This document shows, one piece after another, positions 60,096 through 64,000 of a stretch of 64,000 bases of DNA (position 1 is its first letter; the number at the start of each line of letters is the position of its first letter). The notes below the pieces were generated by a model. The model was not told the DNA's origin and did no database searches. It saw only the letters and a list, made by a program, of their open reading frames with translations. Origin of the DNA: Avena insularis. Its lineage: Eukaryota > Streptophyta > Magnoliopsida > Poales > Poaceae. The position numbers were made by a program, and so were the translations under genes. The stretch covers positions 85,364,684 through 85,428,683 of the forward strand of contig CM042685.1 of NCBI GenBank assembly GCA_023614405.1. The letters are read 5' to 3'.

Positions 60096-60406
60096 TGGTA
60101 GAATCAACTATCCTACCAGGTCTAGGCGTAGGTTGTAGAGGTGGAAGGGAGGATAGCGAGGGGCTTGGCACGGACGACGGCGAGACGACGCCATGGCCGC
60201 GCGGTTGGAGGAGGAGGCGGTGACGCAGGGAGAGGCGACTAGGGTTTAGGACTCCGACTCCTGAGGGAGTCGGCAACAAATATGTTTATTGCTTAATTCC
60301 TAATATGTCATTACAACTCCTTATATAACAAAGATAAACTGGACTAAGCCCCTATTTAGGCCCACTAATGGGCTTCTTCCGGATGTAGATTATGCTGGTA
60401 TTGACA
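60096..60406 (-). repeat. 5' LTR of the Reina-like element
   Basis: Collinear with 53750-54059. The TATA box on the minus strand (TATATAA, about 60322-60328) is shared. Confidence 0.92.
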
Positions 60407-61068
60407 ACCATATACAATTGCGATAAGCGATTTCAGATGTCTATCAGCAAACACTCACGCTGTCTACAAAATTCACTTGACAAATTATAAGCCACATATC
60501 TTTTTGCTGGTCCAAAATGCTCAATCTTAACCTGATACGCAAAAACAGTCACACCGAATAATTCAACCTAAACAGGAACCACATATTTAATACAGTATGA
60601 AACTTAGGCTGTTTCCACTCCCTCTTGCATGCCACTGGACAAAACAAATGAGGTCCTCACAAAACCTTCACACTGGACCCAAAATATAGCTCTACTAGAT
60701 TCTGCCGAGTAAATAGGCATCACAGTAGTAACTACTCACCTATCCCATATTTGTTATGATGATGCTGCTTATTTATTTTGGTATGTTACTGGTATTTGGT
60801 ATGCTGCTGCTATTTTCTTAAACTGTCATGAAAGCTGATTTTATTGAAGCAAGCATGGTGGCTGTGATGTAAATCTAGTGGTTATTGTGTGTATCTTGGG
60901 GGGGGGGGGGGGTTATATCTGAAATGAGTTCCGATTTCTGATCAAATGTTGATTAACTTCTATTTCAAAAAAAATCGGATACTGCTAGGTTCAGACGAAT
61001 AGCAAAGCTCAAGACAAAAAAATTCATGAATTTCTAATGTTTATTTTCCTTTTTTAATTAGTGCAAAC
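60407..61068. other. Non-coding CACTA sequence with a poly-G run
   Basis: AT-rich, no ORF, continuous with 53749. It holds a G homopolymer (about 60897-60912). The end (ttttttaattagtgcaaac) looks like a splice acceptor tract just before the ATG at 61069. Confidence 0.5.
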
Positions 61069-62869
61069 ATGGCTGACAACGATGAGGCTGGCTCTTCTCG
61101 GCGCATCAATTTTGAAGATGTCAGAGCTCCAAAAAAATTTGTCATTTTGGGAGGTTGCCCAACAGATGGAAGGAATAGAACCAGGTGATGCCGAATATTT
61201 GCCTGACGAGAGCGATAGTGCTGAGGTGGAGGACACGTAGGAAGAGACAATTGTCGGAGATGAGGTAGAGGAAACCGAGGATGAAACCACTGATGTCGGC
61301 TACTGCACAGATGGTAGTAGTCCGAAGAAGAAGAAGGAACGACGCCCAAACACGGTCGGCACCGTCATAGAGGAAATTACCGAAGTAACCCCGAAAGGGG
61401 TTCCTCTGGCGTCCAAACACGTCATCAGATGGTACGGTGGGCAAGTGGCGACTATCACCCGGGCCACTTCCTCGGTCAACACAGAGAACCTTCGGGATAA
61501 AGCAAATAGTCATTTGCGCACACTCCTTTTTGGGAGGCTGCATGCACGATATAGATGGCGCCTTCTTCACCGAGCCTAAAACATCGAAAATGCCATTTAT
61601 TTTGAGCCCCAACACACTCCACAGGGTGTCCGGTGCGGATATTGCGGTCCCTCGCCCTATGCAATCCAAGAAGGGACGAAACAGAAATGCTAGCAAGTCT
61701 ACGAGCCAACCGGTGGTGGTGTTGGCTCGGAATCCAATCCGGGATCAGGACGGGCCACCAATACCCAAGGCTATTATGTGGAGGATCCACCTGGGAGGTA
61801 AGCCGATGCTAACTAAGAAATTGCTCAGGATCACATGTTCGGATATGAAGAGTCTGCATGACGGTGTACTGACAATCGAGGAATGCCTTCTTCGAGATAA
61901 AGATCAGTTGTACTCAGTTTTCGTGCCTAACGTGCCACAGGGCTTAGGCTTCATTGAGAGTGCCCCTGGGGATACTTTCTTCCTACAATTTGCCAACATC
62001 TTTAATATGTTGTACCTGTTCCCTCTGCACTTTACCATGGTCCGCCTATTTTTGCTTAGTATGGCGATGCAGATCATAGAGAGAACACACCGGGCATCGC
62101 GGTAGTGGACCCCTTCTACATGCGTGACGACTTCTTGGCTAGCTCCATCAAGCGAATATTCGTGGCGAAGTACCTCTAAGACATCATGGTAGCGAACAAG
62201 AAAAAGGAATACAGTCTAATGCCTTACTTCCCTAAGTAAGTCATTTGCTCTCCGCCGAAACATGATTTTTTAGATTTCCATCATTCCTTTCCAACGATGT
62301 TCCATTTGAATTGTTTTGCGTAGATATCAATACTGCACACTCATCGTCTTATCTCCAAAACATGCGGAAGCCACATATTTAGACTCGGGGATGATGAAAA
62401 AATCAAGAATGTTCTAGATCATGCTCTCACTGGCTATGTCGTGGTGGAAGGCACCACATTCCTGAACAAAAAGGTAAAGTTCGTCAAGCACATGTTCACC
62501 CACATAACGAACTTACCTTGCATGAAGCAGCCTGACGACAGTCGGAAGGAAGCCTACTACGCTATCCTTCACATCCGGGCTTTCCTACAGGACCAACAAA
62601 ACTCTATGCTACCAGCTCATCTCCAATAGTGGGCCTAAGAAAAGGCAGAGATAGACGATTCGGATATTAGACAAGAGTTCTATCGCATCCATCGGCTGTT
62701 TTCTGCAATCATCTATCATGATGTGATGACCTCTGGGGGGATCTTCCATGGAGGCTACACACCGTCTAACTGTGACATCAAACATCTCCTTGAGATGCAG
62801 GGTGACAAAAGTCCGTTCATGACAAAACATGGTGTCCTCCCGTTCCCTATGCCGAGTCTAGAGTGTTGA
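61069..62869 (+). pseudogene. Second CACTA gene with Ulp1-like (C48) C-terminal region
   Basis: ATG at 61069 opens MADNDEAGSSRRINFEDV. After shifts, a 61437-62105 frame gives YVVICAHS-like text then MWRIHLGGKPMLTKKLLR, VPQGLGFIESAPGD and LHFTMVRLFLLSMAMQII. A further shift leads to VVDPFYMRDDFLASSIKR and YSLMPYFPK. An intron (62236-62323, gtaagt...gcgtag) joins to YQYCTLIVLSPKHAEATYLD, then NLPCMKQPDDSRKEAYYAIL, AEIDDSDIRQEFYRIHRLF and a stop at 62867-62869. Grass CACTA elements carry this gene beside the transposase, and its C-terminus resembles Ulp1 proteases; its role in transposition is uncertain. At least two frameshifts. Confidence 0.75.
62236..62323 (+). other. Predicted intron of the second CACTA gene
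   Basis: Donor gtaagt and acceptor gcgtag; joining the flanks keeps the frame and the family's PYFP-to-CTLIVLSPK order. 88 bp, a normal plant intron size. Confidence 0.65.
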
Positions 62870-63167
62870 TGTTTGACTCAATAGTTGTAGTTCTGAACTA
62901 TCGATGGACTTGTGTGTGTGATGTTAACTTTTATCTCCACATTAAACTTGTATCTAGCTCGATGTAGTTTCGATGGTTGTTGAACTTAATTGTGCTCGAT
63001 GCTACTTATTAGGGTTATGAATCCATGCTTAGTTATTTTGCTTACATTTTGGTTCTTTTTTTACTTACTTTGGTCCTTTTTCGAGAATGCTAATTATTAA
63101 AATGCAGTGGCATACTATATATGTGAAGACCAACTTTGCCGTGTCATTATTTGTCTTTTCTATAGAG
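62870..63167. other. Intergenic spacer or intron in the CACTA element
   Basis: T-rich, with nothing recognisable. It ends ttgtcttttctatagag just before the next ATG, which looks like a splice acceptor. Confidence 0.4.
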
Positions 63168-63449
63168 ATGGTGAAGGAGTGGTATGTGGTTTACAGAGGC
63201 CATGTTCCAGGCGTCTACGACGAGTGGAAACGCTATATCAAGAAAGTGAATGAGTTCTCGGGCAATAGCTACAACGGCTATAAGAGTAAGGAGGTGGCGG
63301 ATGCTATGTGGATGGAGCACCTCCATGAGGAAGATATGGAGGAGGTGAACCGGATCAAGACCGTGATGAATAGAGGGAGGGGACCCTTCGTAGTAGTCTT
63401 TATCTTTCTCACCGTGTTGGTGGTTCTATTGTCCTTGATAGTAGTTTAG
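63168..63449 (+). CDS. Small protein with RNase H1 N-terminal (viroplasmin-type) domain and C-terminal membrane segment
   Basis: 93 codons from ATG 63168 (an upstream ATG at 63087 sits before a likely splice acceptor). Residues ~4-50 (EWYVVYRGHVPGVYDEWKRY and on through VNEFSGNSYNGYKS) match the RNase H1 N-terminal/caulimovirus VI domain, which binds RNA-DNA hybrid in RNase H1. No RNase H catalytic domain follows. The last ~20 residues (FVVVFIFLTVLVVLLSLIVV) form a strong hydrophobic segment, suggesting a tail anchor. The frame is uninterrupted, unlike every other coding piece of this CACTA element. It lies between the Ulp1-like gene and the 3' terminus. Whether it is expressed is unknown. 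Confidence 0.65.
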   Translation: MVKEWYVVYRGHVPGVYDEWKRYIKKVNEFSGNSYNGYKSKEVADAMWMEHLHEEDMEEVNRIKTVMNRGRGPFVVVFIFLTVLVVLLSLIVV

Positions 63450-63690
63450 GTGTGAATACTTCTCGATTGTAAATGGTGAACTTAGCTACTCGATCAGGAG
63501 ACCAGCGATAAATTGTGTGAAGATTTGACACTTGTGGCTATTTCGGGTTATAACTAGTGTAGTGCACTTCTAATGTACTCTGTATTTGTACTGTTTTGCA
63601 AACTCTATATGCATATATGTGTTGTACACTGTATACGGGTATATACGTGGACCAGCTATTTTAAAAAATCAAATAAAATATAACCGTGGA
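63450..63690. other. 3' flank of the small CACTA gene
   Basis: AT-rich, with no ORF. It leads into the subterminal repeats; probable untranslated region. Confidence 0.4.
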
Positions 63691-63969
63691 GCATATGGCA
63701 CTAACCTATGGCGCACCATAGCCATGGCGCACCGGACCTAGTGTGCATGGAGCATGGGGGCAGTGTGCCAGAACCATTATAGCCGTGGCGCATGGTTGCA
63801 AGAACAGTGGCGCACTGCACTATGCACCATCGATCTATGAAGATAACTATGGCGCAATAGTTGGTACGCCACGGCTAAAAGTTATATGTGTTGTGAGTTT
63901 AGTGGCGCACTGCATGCACCACGGTTGTCCAAAACTGGTGCGCCATGAACAACCTATTTTCTAGTAGTT
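63691..63969. repeat. CACTA 3' subterminal repeats and terminal inverted repeat
   Basis: About ten copies of a gtggcgca-type motif in both orientations (for example ctatggcgcaccatagcc, agccgtggcgcatgg, tggtgcgccatg). They end in cctattttctagtagt at 63954-63969, the complement of the CACTA terminus CACTACTAGAAAATAGG except for the outermost base. Subterminal repeats are transposase binding sites in En/Spm elements. Confidence 0.85.
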
Positions 63970-64000
63970 TAACTCGGCTAGTCTCGTGCATAAGGTGGCC
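63970..64000. other. Flank outside the CACTA element
   Basis: 31 bases of sequence after the terminal repeat. Too short to identify. Confidence 0.4.

Larger units (their letters stand above)
53750..60406 (-). mobile_element. Reina-like Ty3-gypsy chromovirus, minus strand
   Basis: Short LTRs at 53750-54059 (310 bp) and 60096-60406 (311 bp), flanked by accgt and accat (one mismatch). Minus-strand order is gag with degenerate knuckle, damaged protease, RT, RNase H, integrase, chromodomain and polypurine tract. Short LTRs with a chromodomain immediately before the tract fit the Reina clade. A copia solo LTR interrupts it at 54266-55764. Multiple stops and frameshifts make it inactive. Confidence 0.9.
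28691..63969 (+). mobile_element. CACTA (En/Spm, Caspar-like) DNA transposon, 5' end missing, heavily nested
   Basis: Plus-strand order: TNPD-type transposase (28697-31081 continuing at 51210-51920), spacer with subterminal-like repeats, a second gene with a Ulp1-like C-terminus (61069-62869), a small RNase H1-N-domain gene (63168-63449), then subterminal repeats and a terminal CCTATTTTCTAGTAGT, the complement of a CACTA terminal inverted repeat. Two retrotransposon stacks (31082-51209 and 53750-60406) interrupt it. The left terminal repeat is not in the window, so the left end appears truncated. A 3-bp target duplication therefore cannot be checked. Confidence 0.85.

Noticed and set aside
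59887..60223. Plus-strand Arg/Gly-rich ORFs
   Set aside because: Antisense to the proline- and serine-rich gag start and the LTR of the Reina-like element.
1..64000. Host protein-coding genes, tRNA or rRNA genes
   Set aside because: Every long frame is accounted for by a transposable element domain, its antisense or biased composition. The only tRNA-related sequences are primer binding sites.

Overview
This window is intergenic DNA of a large plant genome, almost certainly a grass and most likely Pooideae (wheat, barley, oat or ryegrass relatives). Nearly all of it can be assigned to nested transposable elements. I found no host gene, no rRNA or tRNA gene and no CRISPR array. The Pooideae call rests on the Angela/WIS/BARE-type Ty1-copia LTRs (they open TGAAGGAAATATGCCC), a Triticeae-style CACTA transposase, and long-LTR chromodomain gypsy elements.

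Layout. (1) 1-11981: a Ty3-gypsy Tekay/Del-like element, plus strand, cut at its 5' end by the window edge, with 4.6-kb LTRs and a frameshifted gag-pol ending in a chromodomain. (2) 11982-14168 and 28045-28690: decayed LTR-like remnants. (3) 14174-28039: a minus-strand Sirevirus-like solo LTR with a perfect 5-bp target duplication (ctata). It is split by (4) 15217-26509, a plus-strand Sirevirus-like element that carries only a large gag, an extended 3' non-coding region rich in polypurine tracts, and an ~0.9-kb tandem duplication across its 3' LTR junction. (5) About 28690-63969: a CACTA (En/Spm, Caspar-like) transposon whose 5' end is missing. It has a broken TNPD transposase gene, a second gene with a Ulp1-like C-terminal region, a third small gene with an RNase H1 N-terminal (viroplasmin-type) domain, and 3' subterminal repeats.

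The CACTA element hosts two nested stacks. An Angela-like copia element (31082-51209, minus strand, TSD taatc) sits inside the transposase gene. Its 3' LTR is split by a non-autonomous relative of element 1 (31798-44053, TSD atgca). A Reina-like gypsy element (53750-60406, minus strand, TSD accgt/accat) sits between the transposase gene and the second CACTA gene, and it carries a copia solo LTR (54266-55764).

Interaction between parts. Element 1 is the degenerate coding member of a family whose LTRs and primer binding site are shared by the non-coding element at 31798-44053, so a coding relative may have mobilised the latter. The gag-only Sirevirus-like element would likewise need pol supplied from elsewhere. 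None of the polyproteins here is intact: all carry stops, frameshifts or lost key residues. The insertion order follows directly from which element interrupts which.
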